This document shows, one piece after another, positions 26,276 through 39,761 of a stretch of DNA of 64,000 nt. Below the pieces are notes generated by a model. That model was given only the letters and a program-made list of their open reading frames with translations. It made no database searches and had not been told where the DNA came from. The position numbers and the translations under genes are program-made. The number at the start of each line of letters is the position of its first letter. The first letter of the stretch is position 1. The stretch comes from Taudactylus pleione (taxonomy: Eukaryota > Chordata > Amphibia > Anura > Myobatrachidae), in NCBI GenBank assembly GCA_031769625.1, contig JAUIMM010002022.1, positions 62,001 through 126,000 of the forward strand. Reading direction: 5' to 3'.

Positions 26276-29200
26276 AATGGTTTTTCTCCCATGTTGCGTT
26301 TAAGAGAAAACAGCAAATGCACGTTTTAGGCCAAAATGCATTGAAAGCAATGGAAACAACAAAAGAGCATACTTTGTGTTATCTCCTCTTGTAGCAAACA
26401 CAGACAGCTCAAAATTTCACTGGATGTGTTGAAGACCAAAACCCACAAATGTGATGTGAAATGGTTTTTCTCCCATGTTGCATTTAAGAGAAAACAGCAA
26501 ATGCAAGTTTTAGGCCAAAATGCATTGAAAGCAATGGAAATAACAAAAGCGCATACTTTGTGATATCTCCTCTTGTAGCAAACACAGACAGCTCAAAATT
26601 TCACTGGATGTGTTGAAGACCAAGACCCACAAATGTGATGTGAAATGGTTTTTCTCCCATGTTGCGTTTAAGAGAAAACAGCAAATGCACGTTTTAGGCC
26701 AAAATGCTTTGAAAGCAATGGAAACAACAAAAGCGCATACTTTGTGATAGCTCCTCTTGTAGCAAACACAGACAGCTCAAAATTTCACTGGATGTGTTGA
26801 AGACCAAGACCCACAAATGTGATGTGAAATGGTTTTTCTCCCATGTTGCTTTTAAGAGAAAACAGCAAATGCAAGTTTTAGGCCAAAATGCATTGAAAGC
26901 AATGGAAATAACAAAAGTCCATACTTTGTGATATCTCCTCTTGTAGCAAACACAGACAGCTCAAAATTGCACTGGATGTGTTGAAGACCAAGACCCACAA
27001 ATGTGATGTGAAATGGTTTTTCTCCCATGTTGCGTTTAAGAGAAAACAGCAAATGCACGTTTTAGGCCAAAATGCATTGAAAGCAATGAAAACAACAAAA
27101 GCGCATACTTTGTGATATCTCCTCTTGTAGCAAACACAGACAGCTCAAAATTTCACTGGATGTGTTGAAGACCAAGACCCAAAAATGTGATGTGAAATGG
27201 TTTTTCTCCCATGTTGCGTTTAAGAGAAAACAGCAAATGCAAGTTTTAGGCCAAAATGCATTGAAAGCAATGAAAACAACAAAAGCGCATACTTTGTGAT
27301 ATCTCCTCTTGTAGCAAACACAGACAGCTCAAAATTTCACTGGATGTGTTGAAGACCAAGACCCACAAATGTGATGTGAAATGGTTTTTCTCCCATGTTG
27401 CGTTTAAGAGAGAACAGCAAATGCACGTTTTAGGCCAAAATGCTTTGAAAGCAATGGAAACAACAAAAGCGCATACTTTGTGATATCTCCTCTTGTAGCA
27501 AACACAGACAGCTCAAAATTTCACTGGATGTGTTGAAGACCAAGACCCACAAATGTGATGTGAAATGGTTTTTCTCCCATGTTGCGTTTAAGAGAAAACA
27601 GCAAATGCACGTTTTAGGCCAAAATGCATTGAAAGCAATGGAAACAACAAAAGAGCATACTTTGTGTTATCTCCTCTTGTAGCAAACACAGACAGCTCAA
27701 AATTTCACTGGATGTTGAAGACCAAAACCCACAAATGTGATGTGAAATGGTTTTTCTCCCATGTTGCATTTAAGAGAAAACAGCAAATGCACGTTTTAGG
27801 CCAAAATGCTTTGAAAGCAATGAAAACAACAAAAGCGCATACTTTGTGATATCTCCTCTTATAGCAAACACAGACAGCTCAAAATTTCACTGGATGTGTT
27901 GAAGACCAAGACCCACAAATGTGATGTGAAATGGTTTTTCTCCCATGTTGCGTTTAAGAGAAAACAGCAAATGCTCGTTTTATGCCAAAATGCATTGAAA
28001 GCAATGGAAACAACAAAAGCGCATACTTTGTGATATCTCCTCTTGTAGCAAACACAGACAGCTCAAAATTTCACTGGATGTGTTGAAGACCAAGACCCAC
28101 AAATGTGATGTGAAATGGTTTTTCTCCCATGTTGCTTTCAAGAGAAAACAGCAAATGCAAGTTTTAGGCCAAAATGCATTGAAAGCAATGGAAATAACAA
28201 AAGTCCATACTTTGTGATATCTCCTCTTGTAGCAAACACAGACAGCTCAAAATTGCACTGGATGTGTTGAAGACCAAGACCCACAAATATGATGTGAAAA
28301 GGTTTTTCTCCCATGTTGCATTTAAGAGAAAACAGCAAATGCACGTTTTAGGCCAAAATTCATTGAAAGCAATGGAAACAACAAAAGTGCATACTTTGTG
28401 ATATCTCCTCTTGTAGCAAACACAGACAGCTCAAAATTTCACTGAATGTGTTGAAGACCAAGACCCACAAATGTGATGTGAAATGGTTTTTCTCCCATGT
28501 TGCTTTTAAGAGAAAACAGCAAATGCAAGTTTTAGGCCAAAATGCATTGAAAGCAATGGAAATAACAAAAGCGCATACTTTGTGATATCTCCTCTTGTAG
28601 CAAACACAGACAGCTCAAAATTTCACTGGATGTGTTGAAGACCAAGACCCACAAATGTGATGTGAAATGGTTTTTCTCCCATGTTGCGTTTAAGAGAAAA
28701 CAGCAAATGCACGTTTTAGGCCAAAATGCATTGAAAGCAATGAAAACACAAAAGCGCATACTTTGTGTTATCTCCTCTTGTAGCAAACACTGACAGCTCA
28801 AAATTTCACTGGATGTGTTGAAGACCAAGACCCACAAATGTGATGTGAAATGTTTTTTCTCCCATGTTGCGTTTAAGAGAAAACAGCAAATGCAATTTTT
28901 AGGCCAAAATGCATTGAAAGCAATGGAAATAACAAAAGCGCATACTTTGTGATATCTCCTCTTGTAGCAAACACAGACAGCTCAAAATTTCACTGGATGT
29001 GTTGAAGACCAAGACCCACAAATGTGATGTGAAATGGTTTTTCTCCCATGTTGCGTTTAAGAGAAAACAGCAAATGCACGTTTTAGGCCAAAATGCTTTG
29101 AAAGCAATGAAAACTACAAAAGCGCATACTTTGTGATATCTCCTCTTGTAGCAAAAACACAGACAGCTCAAAATTTCACTGGATGTGTTGAAGACCAAGA

Positions 29201-32200
29201 CCCACAAATGTAATGTGAAATGGTTTTTCTCCCATGTTGTGTTTAAGAGAAAACAGCAAATGCAAGTTTTAGGCCAAAATGCATTGAAAGCAATGGAAAT
29301 AACAAAAGTCCATACTTTGTGATATCTCCTCTTGTAGCAAACACAGACAGCTCAAAATTGCACTGGATGTGTTGAAGACCAAGACCCACAAATGTGATGT
29401 GAAATGGTTTTTCTCCCATGTTGCGTTTAAGAGAAAACAGCAAATGCACGTTTTAGGCCAAAATGCATTGAAAGCAATGGAAACAACAAAAGCGCATACT
29501 TTGTGATATCTCCTCTTGTAGCAAACACAGACAGCTCAAAATTTCACTGGATGTGTTGAAGACCAAGACCCACAAATGTGATGTGAAATGGTTTTTCTCC
29601 CATGTTGCTTTTAAGAGAAAACAGCAAATGCAAGTTTTAGGCCAAAATGCATTGAAAGCAATGGAAATAACAAAAGTCCATACTTTGTGATATCTCCTCT
29701 TGTAGCAAACACAGACAGCTCAAAATTGCACTGGATGTGTTGAAGACCAAGACCCACAAATGTGATGTGAAATGGTTTTTCTCCCATGTTGCATTTAAGA
29801 GAAAACAGCAAATGCACGTTTTAGGCCAAAATGCTTTGAAAGCAATGGAAACAACAAAAGCGCATACTTTGTGATATCTCCTCTTGTAGCAAACACAGAC
29901 AGCTCAAAATTTCACTGGATGTGTTGAAGACCAAGACCCACAAATGTGATGTGAAATGGTTTTTCTCCCATGTTGCGTTTAAGAGAAAACAGCAAATGCA
30001 CGTTTTAGGCCAAAATGCATTGAAAGCAATGGAAACAACAAAAGAGCATACTTTGTGTTATCTCCTCTTGTAGCAAACACAGACAGCTCAAAATTTCACT
30101 GGATGTGTTGAAGACCAAAACCCACAAATGTGATGTGAAATGGTTTTTCTCCCATGTTGCATTTAAGAGAAAACAGCAAATGCAAGTTTTAGGCCAAAAT
30201 GCATTGAAAGCAATGGAAATAACAAAAGCGCATACTTTGTGATATCTCCTCTTGTAGCAAACACAGACAGCTCAAAATTTCACTGGATGTGTTGAAGACC
30301 AAGACCCACAAATGTGATGTGAAATGGTTTTTCTCCCATGTTGCGTTTAAGAGAAAACAGCAAATGCACGTTTTAGGCCAAAATGCTTTGAAAGCAATGG
30401 AAACAACAAAAGCGCATACTTTGTGATATCTCCTCTTGTAGCAAACACAGACAGCTCAAAATTTCACTGGATGTGTTGAAGACCAAGACCCACAAATGTG
30501 ATGTGAAATGGTTTTTCTCCCATGTTGCGTTTAAGAGAAAACAGCAAATGCACGTTTGAGGCCAAAATGCATTGAAAGCAATGGAAATAACAAAAGTCCA
30601 TACTTTGTGATATCTCCTCTTGTAGCAAACACAGACAGCTCAAAATTGCACTGGATGTGTTGAAGACCAAGACCCACAAATGTGATGTGAAATGGTTTTT
30701 CTCCCATGTTGCGTTTAAGAGAAAACAGCAAATGCACATTTTAGGCCAAAATGCATTGAAAGCAATGAAAACAACAAAAGCGCATACTTTGTGATATCTC
30801 CTCTTGTAGCAAACACAGACAGCTCAAAATTTCACTGGATGTGTTGAAGACCAAGACCCAAAAATGTGATGTGAAATGGTTTTTCTCCCATGTTGCGTTT
30901 AAGAGAAAACAGCAAATGCAAGTTTTAGGCCAAAATGCATTGAAAGCAATGAAAACAACAAAAGCGCATACTTTGTGATATCTCCTCTTGTAGCAAACAC
31001 AGACAGCTCAAAATTTCACTGGATGTGTTGAAGACCAAGACCCACAAATGTGATGTGAAATGGTTTTTCTCCCATGTTGCGTTTAAGAGAAAACAGCAAA
31101 TGCACGTTTTAGGCCAAAATGCATTGAAAGCAATGAAAACACAAAAGCGCATACTTTGTGTTATCTCCTCTTGTAGCAAACACAGACAGCTCAAAATTTC
31201 ACTGGATGTGTTGAAGACCAAGACCCACAAATGTGATGTGAAATGGTTTTTCTCCCATGTTGCGTTTAAGAGAAAACAGCAAATGCACGTTTTAGGCCAA
31301 AATGCTTTGAAAGCAATGAAAACTACAAAAGCGCATACTTTGTGATATCTCCTCTTGTAGCAAAAACACAGACAGCTCAAAATTTCACTGGATGTGTTGA
31401 AGACCAAGACCCACAAATGTAATGTGAAATGGTTTTTCTCCCATGTTGCGTTTAAGAGAAAACAGCAAATGCTCATTTTATGCCAAAATGCATTGAAAGC
31501 AATGGAAACAACAAAAGCGCATACTTTGTGATATCTCCTCTTGTAGCAAACACAGACAGCTCAAAATTTCACTGGATGTGTTGAAGACCAAGACCCACAA
31601 ATGTGATGTGAAATGGTTTTTCTCCCATGTTGCTTTTAAGAGAAAACAGCAAATGCAAGTTTTAGGCCAAAATGCATTGAAAGCAATGGAAATAACAAAA
31701 GTCCATACTTTGTGATATCTCCTCTTGTAGCAAACACAGACAGCTCAAAATTGCACTGGATGTGTTGAAGACCAAGACCCACAAATATGATGTGAAAAGG
31801 TTTTTATCCCATGTTGCGTTTAAGAGAAAACAGCAAATGCACGTTTTAGGCCAAAATGCATTGAAAGCAATGGAAACAACAAAAGCGCATACTTTGTGAT
31901 ATCTCCTCTTGTAGCAAACACAGACAGCTCAAAATTTCACTGGATGTGTTGAAGACCAAGACCCACAAATGTGATGTGAAATGGTTTTTCTCCCATGTTG
32001 CTTTTAAGAGAAAACAGCAAATGCAAGTTTTAGGCCAAAATGCATTGAAAGCAATGGAAATAACAAAAGTCCATACTTTGTGATATCTCCTCTTGTAGCA
32101 AACACAGACAGCTCAAAATTGCACTGGATGTGTTGAAGACCAAGACCCACAAATGTGATGTGAAATGGTTTTTCTCCCATGTTGCATTTAAGAGAAAACA

Positions 32201-34999
32201 GCAAATGCACGTTTTAGGCCAAAATGCTTTGAAAGCAATGGAAACAACAAAAGCGCATACTTTGTGATATCTCCTCTTGTAGCAAACACAGACAGCTCAA
32301 AATTTCACTGGATGTGTTGAAGACCAAGACCCACAAATGTGATGTGAAATGGTTTTTCTCCCATGTTGCGTTTAAGAGAGAACAGCAAATGCACGTTTTA
32401 GGCCAAAATGCATTGAAGACAATGGAAACAACAAAAGAGCATACTTTGTGTTATCTCCTCTTGTAGCAAACACAGACAGCTCAAAATTTCACTGGATGTG
32501 TTGAAGACCAAAACCCACAAATGTGATGTGAAATGGTTTTTCTCCCATGTTGCATTTAAGAGAAAACAGCAAATGCGTTTTAGGCCAAAATGCATTGAAA
32601 GCGATGGAAATAACAAAAGCGCATACTGTGTGATATCTCCTCTTGTAGCAAACACAGACAGCTCAAAATTTCACTGGATGTGTTGAAGACCAAGACCCAC
32701 AAATGTGATGTGAAATGGTTTTTCTCCCATGTTGCGTTTAAGAGAAAACAGCAAATGCACGTTTTAGGCCAAAATGCTTTGAAAGCAATGGAAACAACAA
32801 AAGCGCATACTTTGTGATATCTCCTCTTGTAGCAAACACAGACAGCTCAAAATTTCACTGGATGTGTTGAAGACCAAGACCCACAAATGTGATGTGAAAT
32901 GGTTTTTCTCCCATGTTGCTTTTAAGAGAAAACAGCAAATGCAAGTTTTAGGCCAAAATGCATTGAAAGCAATGGAAATAACAAAAGTCCATACTTTGTG
33001 ATATCTCCTCTTGTAGCAAACACAGACAGCTCAAAATTGCACTGGATGTGTTGAAGACCAAGACCCACAAATGTGATGTGAAATGGTTTTTCTCCCATGT
33101 TGCGTTTAAGAGAAAACAGCAAATGCACGTTTTAGGCCAAAATGCATTGAAAGCAATGAAAACAACAAAAGCGCATACTTTGTGATATCTCCTCTTGTAG
33201 CAAACACAGACAGCTCAAAATTTCACTGGATGTGTTGAAGACCAAGACCCAAAAATGTGATGTGAAATGGTTTTTCTCCCATGTTGCGTTTAAGAGAAAA
33301 CAGCAAATGCAAGTTTTAGGCCAAAATGCATTGAAAGCAATGAAAACAACAAAAGCGCATACTTTGTGATATCTCCTCTTGTAGCAAACACAGACAGCTC
33401 AAAATTTCACTGGATGTGTTGAAGACCAAGACCCACAAATGTGATGTGAAATGGTTTTTCTCCCATGTTGCGTTTAAGAGAAAACAGCAAATGCACGTTT
33501 TAGGCCAAAATGCTTTGAAAGCAATGGAAACAACAAAAGCGCATACTTTGTGATATCTCCTCTTGTAGCAAACACAGACAGCTCAAAATTTCACTGGATG
33601 TGTTGAAGACCAAGACCCACAAATGTGATGTGAAATGGTTTTTCTCCCATGTTGCGTTTAAGAGAAAACAGCAAATGCACGTTTTAGGCCAAAATGCATT
33701 GAAAGCAATGGAAACAACAAAAGAGCATACTTTGTGTTATCTCCTCTTGTAGCAAACACAGACAGCTCAAAATTTCACTGGATGTGTTGAAGACCAAAAC
33801 CCACAAATGTGATGTGAAATGGTTTTTCTCCCATGTTGCATTTAAGAGAAAACAGCAAATGCAAGTTTTAGGCCAAAATGCATTGAAAGCAATGGAAATA
33901 ACAAAAGCGCATACTTTGTGATATCTCCTCTTGTAGCAAACACAGACAGCTCAAAATTTCACTGGATGTGTTGAAGACCAAGACCCACAAATGTGATGTG
34001 AAATGGTTTTTCTCCCATGTTGTGTTTAAGAGAAAACAGCAAATGCACGTTTTAGGCCAAAATGCTTTGAAAGCAATGGAAACAACAAAAGCGCATACTT
34101 TGTGATATCTCCTCTTGTAGCAAACACAGACAGCTCAAAATTTCACTGGATGTGTTGAAGACCAAGACCCACAAATGTGATGTGAAATGGTTTTTCTCCC
34201 ATGTTGCTTTTAAGAGAAAACAGCAAATGCAAGTTTTAGGCCAAAATGCATTGAAAGCAATGGAAATAACAAAAGTCCATACTTTGTGATATCTCCTCTT
34301 GTAGCAAACACAGACAGCTCAAAATTGCACTGGATGTGTTGAAGACCAAGACCCACAAATGTGATGTGAAATGGTTTTTCTCCCATGTTGCGTTTAAGAG
34401 AAAACAGCAAATGCACGTTTTAGGCCAAAATGCATTGAAAGCAATGAAAACAACAAAAGCGCATACTTTGTGATATCTCCTCTTGTAGCAAACACAGACA
34501 GCTCAAAATTTCACTGGATGTGTTGAAGACCAAGACCCACAAATGTGATGTGAAATGGTTTTTCTCCCATGTTGCGTTTAAGAGAAAACAGCAAATGCAA
34601 GTTTTAGGCCAAAATGCTTTGAAAGCAATGGAAACAACAAAAGCGCATACTTTGTGATATCTCCTCTTGTAGAAAACACAGACAGCTCAAAATTTCACTG
34701 GATGTGTTGAAGACCAAGACCCACAAATGTGATGTGAAATGGTTTTTCTCTCATGTTGCGTTTAAGAGAAAACAGCAAATGCACATTTTAGGCCAAAATG
34801 CTTTGAAAGCAATGGAAACAACAAAAGCGCATACTTTGTGATATCTCCTCTTGTAGCAAACACAGACAGCTCAAAATTTCACTGGATGTGTTGAAGACCA
34901 AGACCCACAAATGTGATGTGAAATGGTTTTTCTCCCATGTTGCGTTTAAGAGAAAACAGCAACTGCACGTTTTAGGCCAAAATGCTTTGAAAGCAATGG

Positions 35000-36795
35000 A
35001 AACAACAAAAGCGCATACTTTGTGATATCACCTCTTGTAGCAAACACAGACAGCTCAAAATTTCACTGGATGTGTTGAAGACCAAGACCCACAAATGTGA
35101 TGTGAAATGGTTTTTCTCCCATGTTGCGTTTAAGAGAAAACAGCAAATGCACGTTTTAGGCCAAAATGCATTGAAAGCAATGGAAACAACAAAAGAGCAT
35201 ACTTTGTGTTATCTCTTTTGTAGCAAACACAGACAGCTCAAAATTTCACTGGATGTGTTGAAGACCAAAACCCACAAATGTGATGTGAAATGGTATTCTC
35301 CCATGTTGCATTTAAGAGAAAACAGCAAATGCAAGTTTTAGGCCAAAATGCATTGAAAGCAATGGAAATAACAAAAGCGCATACTTTGTGATATCTCCTC
35401 TTGTAGCAAACACAGACAGCTCAAAATTTCACTGGATGTGTTGAAGACCAAGACCCACAAATGTGATGTGAAATGGTTTTTCTCCCATGTTGCGTTTAAG
35501 AGAAAACAGCAAATGCTCATTTTATGCCAAAATGCATTGAAAGCAATGGAAACAACAAAAGCGCATACTTTGTGATATCTCCTCTTGTAGCAAACACAGA
35601 CAGCTCAAAATTTCACTGGATGTGTTGAAGACCAAGACCCACAAATGTGATGTGAAATGGTTTTTCTCCCATGTTGCTTTTAAGAGAAAACAGCAAATGC
35701 AAGTTTAAGGCCAAAATGCATTGAAAGCAATGGAAATAACAAAAGTCCATACTTTGTGATATCTCCTCTTGTAGCAAACACAGACAGCTCAAAATTGCAC
35801 TGGATGTGTTGAAGACCAAGACCCACAAATATGATGTGAAAAGGTTTTTATCCCATGTTGCGTTTAAGAGAAAACAGCAAATGCACGTTTTAGGCCAAAA
35901 TGCATTGAAAGCAATGGAAACAACAAAAGCGCATACTTTGTGATATCTCCTCTTGTAGCAAACACAGACAGCTCAAAATTTCACTGGATGTGTTGAAGAC
36001 CAAGACCCACAAATGTGATGTGAAATGGTTTTTCTCCCATGTTGCTTTTAAGAGAAAACAGCAAATGCAAGTTTTAGGCCAAAATGCATTGAAAGCAATG
36101 GAAATAACAAAAGTCCATACTTTGTGATATCTCCTCTTGTAGCAAACACAGACAGCTCAAAATTGCACTGGATGTGTTGAAGACCAAGACCCACAAATGT
36201 GATGTGAAATGGTTTTTCTCCCATGTTGCGTTTAAGAGAAAACAGCAAATGCACGTTTTAGGCCAAAATGCTTTGAAAGCAATGGAAACAACAAAAGCGC
36301 ATACTTTGTGATATCCCCTCTTGTAGCAAACACAGACAGCTCAAAATTTCACTGGATGTGTTGAAGACCAAGACCCACAAATGTGATGTGAAATGGTTTT
36401 TCTCCCATGTTGCGTTTAAGAGAAAACAGCAAATGCACGTTTTAGGCCAAAATGCATTGAAAGCAATGGAAACAACAAAAGAGCATAATTTGTGTTATCT
36501 CCTCTTGTAGCAAACACAGACAGCTCAAAATTTCACTGGATGTGTTGAAGACCAAAACCCACAAATGTGATGTGAAATGGTTTTTCTCCCATGTTGCATT
36601 TAAGAGAAAACAGCAAATGCAAGTTTTAGGCCAAAATGCATGGAAAGCAATGTAAATAACAAAAGCGCATACTTTGTGATATCTCCTCTTGTAGCAAACA
36701 CAGACAGCTCAAAATTTCACTGGATGTGTTGAAGACCAAGACCCACAAATGTGATGTGAAATGGTTTTTCTCCCATGTTGCGTTTAAGAGAAAAC
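35000..36795. repeat. Higher-order block F, copy 1 (recurs +2,198 bp and beyond the LINE)
   Basis: Recurs at about 37,198-38,993. The offset is 12 monomers minus 10 bp: a 9-bp deletion in one monomer (36,806-36,815, ATGCACCAAAATG) plus the 1-bp shorter GGTATTCTCCC monomer account for the 10. Part of it (35,560-36,780) also recurs beyond the LINE at about 47,610-48,830 (+12,050, or 4,958 without the insertion). It is marked by CAAGTTTAAGG and GGTTTTTATCCC. Confidence 0.75.
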
Positions 36796-38499
36796 AGCAA
36801 ATGCACCAAAATGCATTGAAAGCAATGGAAACAACAAAAGCGCATACTTTGTGATATCTCCTCTTGTAGCAAACACAGACAGCTCAAAATTTCACTGGAT
36901 GTGTTGAAGACCAAGACCCACAAATGTGATGTGAAATGGTTTTTCTCCCATGTTGCGTTTAAGAGAAAACAGCAACTGCACATTTTAGGCCAAAATGCTT
37001 TGAAAGCAATGGAAACAACAAAAGCGCATACTTTGTGATATCTCCTCTTGTAGCAAACACAGACAGCTCAAAATTTCACTGGATGTGTTGAAGACCAAGA
37101 CCCACAAATGTGATGTGAAATGGTTTTTCTCCCATGTTGCGTTTAAGAGAAAACAGCAAATGCACGTTTTAGGCCAAAATGCTTTGAAAGCAATGGAAAC
37201 AACAAAAGCGCATACTTTGTGATATCTCCTCTTGTAGCAAACACAGACAGCTCAAAATTTCACTGGATGTGTTGAAGACCAAGACCCACAAATGTGATGT
37301 GAAATGGTTTTTCTCCCATGTTGCGTTTAAGAGAAAACAGCAAATGCACGTTTTAGGCCAAAATGCATTGAAAGCAATGGAAACAACAAAAGAGCATACT
37401 TTGTGTTATCTCCTCTTGTAGCAAACACAGACAGCTCAAAATTTCACTGGATGTGTTGAAGACCAAAACCCACAAATGTGATGTGAAATGGTATTCTCCC
37501 ATGTTGCATTTAAGAGAAAACAGCAAATGCAAGTTTTAGGCCAAAATGCATTGAAAGCAATGGAAATAACAAAAGCGCATACTTTGTGATATCTCCTCTT
37601 GTAGCAAACACAGACAGCTCAAAATTTCACTGGATGTGTTGAAGACCAAGACCCACAAATGTGATGTGAAATGGTTTTTCTCCCATGTTGCGTTTAAGAG
37701 AAAACAGCAAATGCTCATTTTATGCCAAAATGCATTGAAAGCAATGGAAACAACAAAAGCGCATACTTTGTGATATCTCCTCTTGTAGCAAACACAGACA
37801 GCTCAAAATTTCACTGGATGTGTTGAAGACCAAGACCCACAAATGTGATGTGAAATGGTTTTTCTCCCATGTTGCTTTTAAGAGAAAACAGCAAATGCAA
37901 GTTTAAGGCCAAAATGCATTGAAAGCAATGGAAATAACAAAAGTCCATACTTTGTGATATCTCCTCTTGTAGCAAACACAGACAGCTCAAAATTGCACTG
38001 GATGTGTTGAAGACCAAGACCCACAAATATTATGTGAAAAGGTTTTTCTCCCATGTTGCGTTTAAGAGAAAACAGCAAATGCACGTTTTAGGCCAAAATG
38101 CATTGAAAGCAATGGAAACAACAAAAGCGCATACTTTGTGATATCTCCTCTTGTAGCAAACACAGACAGCTCAAAATTTCACTGGATGTGTTGAAGACCA
38201 AGACCCACAAATGTGATGTGAAATGGTTTTTCTCCCATGTTGCTTTTAAGAGAAAACAGCAAATGCAAGTTTTAGGCCAAAATGCATTGAAAGCAATGGA
38301 AATAACAAAAGTCCATACTTTGTGATATCTCCTCTTGTAGCAAACACAGACAGCTCAAAATTGCACTGGATGTGTTGAAGACCAAGACCCACAAATGTGA
38401 TGTGAAATGGTTTTTCTCCCATGTTGCGTTTAAGAGAAAACAGCAAATGCACGTTTTAGGCCAAAATGCTTTGAAAGCAATGGAAACAACAAAAGCGCA

Positions 38500-39667
38500 T
38501 ACTTTGTGATATCCCCTCTTGTAGCAAACACAGACAGCTCAAAATTTCACTGGATGTGTTGAAGACCAAGACCCACAAATGTGATGTGAAATGGTTTTTC
38601 TCCCATGTTGCGTTTAAGAGAAAACAGCAAATGCACGTTTTAGGCCAAAATGCATTGAAAGCAATGGAAACAACAAAAGAGCATATTTTCTGTTATCTCC
38701 TCTTGTAGCAAACACAGACAGCTCAAAATTTCACTGGATGTGTTGAAGACAAAAAACCCACAAATGTGATGTGAAATGGTTTTTCTCCCATGTTGCATTT
38801 AAGAGAAAACAGCAAATGCAAGTTTTAGGCCAAAATGCATTGAAAGCAATGTAAATAACAAAAGCGCATACTTTGTGATATCTCCTCTTGTAGCAAACAC
38901 AGACAGCTCAAAATTTCACTGGATGTGTTGAAGACCAAGACCCACAAATGTGATGTGAAATGGTTTTTCTCCCATGTTGCGTTTAAGAGAAAACAGCAAA
39001 TGCACGTTTTAGGCCAAAATGCTTTGAAAGCAATGGAAACAACAAAAGCGCATACTTTGTGATATCTCCTCTTGTAGCAAACACAGACAGCTCAAAATTT
39101 CACTGGATGTGTTGAAGACCAAGACCCACAAATGTGATGTGAAATGGTTTTTCTCCCATGTTGCTTTTAAGAGAAAACAGCAAATGCAAGTTTTAGGCCA
39201 AAATGCATTGAAAGCAATGGAAATAACAATCCATACTTTGTGATATCTCCTCTTGTAGCAAACACAGACAGCTCAAAATTGCACTGGATGTGTTGAAGAC
39301 CAAGACCCACAAATTTGATGTGAAATGGTTTTTCTCCCATGTTGCGTTTAAGAGAAAACAGCAAATGCACGTTTTAGGCCAAAATGCTTTGAAAGCAATG
39401 AAAACTACAAAAGCGCATACTTTGTGATATCTCCTCTTGTAGCAAAAACACAGACAGCTCAAAATTTCACTGGATGTGTTGAAGACCAAGACCCACAAAT
39501 GTGATGTGAAATGGTTTTTCTCCCATGTTGCGTTTAAGAGAAAACAGCAAATGCTCATTTTATGCCAAAATGCATTGAAAGCAATGGAAACAACAAAAGC
39601 GCATACTTTGTGATATCTCCTCTTGTAGCAAACACAGACAGCTCAAAATTTCACTGGATGTGCTGAA
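38500..39667. repeat. Left half of the block that hosts the LINE
   Basis: Matches about 51,478-52,645 (+12,978) and 56,812-57,979 (a further +5,334). Markers are ATATCCCCTC, the rare GCATATTTTCTG, AATGTAAATAAC, AATAACAATCC (a short deletion) and the CAAAAACACAG monomer followed by CTCATTTTATGCC. The continuation of this block lies at 46,760 onward. Confidence 0.85.
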
Positions 39668-39761
39668 TCCCTGGCGGCAGGACGTGTGGAGGAGGAGCTC
39701 CTGACTTCCAGTACAGTGTGACGTTTCCAGCCAGCTGTTCTGCGGGCTTCCCCCAGGAAGG
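39668..39761 (+). promoter_or_regulatory. LINE 5' leader, presumed to include internal promoter
   Basis: Only 94 bp separate the 5' edge from the ORF1 start. The leader is GC-rich, unlike the flanking satellite. It contains a 10-bp palindrome AGGAGCTCCT (39,693-39,702) and a CRE-like TGACGT (39,719-39,724). An in-frame TGA at 39,702-39,704 shows that ORF1 cannot extend further 5'. LINEs need a promoter inside the transcribed unit, so promoter function here or in the GC-rich start of ORF1 is expected from family knowledge. No TATA-like box is apparent. The short length could also mean slight 5' truncation. Confidence 0.5.

Larger units (their letters stand above)
1..39667. repeat. Left satellite array, ~184-bp monomer (about 215 copies)
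   Basis: Head-to-tail tandem repeat. The landmark CCATGTTG recurs at 1, 185, 369 and 553, giving a 184-bp period, then at 736 because the intervening monomer is 183 bp. Each monomer carries the same landmarks in order: GTTTAAGAGAAAACAGC, GTTTTAGGCCAAAATG, GAAAGCAATG, GCATACTTTGTG, TCTCCTCTTGTAGC, CACAGACAGCTC, GGATGTGTTGAAGACC and GTGAAATGG. Copies differ at a limited set of recurring diagnostic positions (for example CATTG/CTTTG, GGAAATAAC/GGAAACAAC/GAAAACAC, TTGCGTTT/TTGCTTTT/TTGCATTT), so the variation is haplotypic rather than random. My consensus is 184 bp with 72 G+C. No unrelated sequence is seen before the LINE. The family is not one I can name. A centromeric or pericentromeric location is inference from array size and homogeneity. 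Confidence 0.98.

Noticed and set aside
1..39667. Dozens of 60-120-codon open frames on both strands throughout the satellite
   Set aside because: The same few peptides recur because the monomer happens to be open in several frames. Frames end wherever a 184-bp unit shifts phase, many begin at GTG or other non-ATG codons, and no known domain is recognisable.
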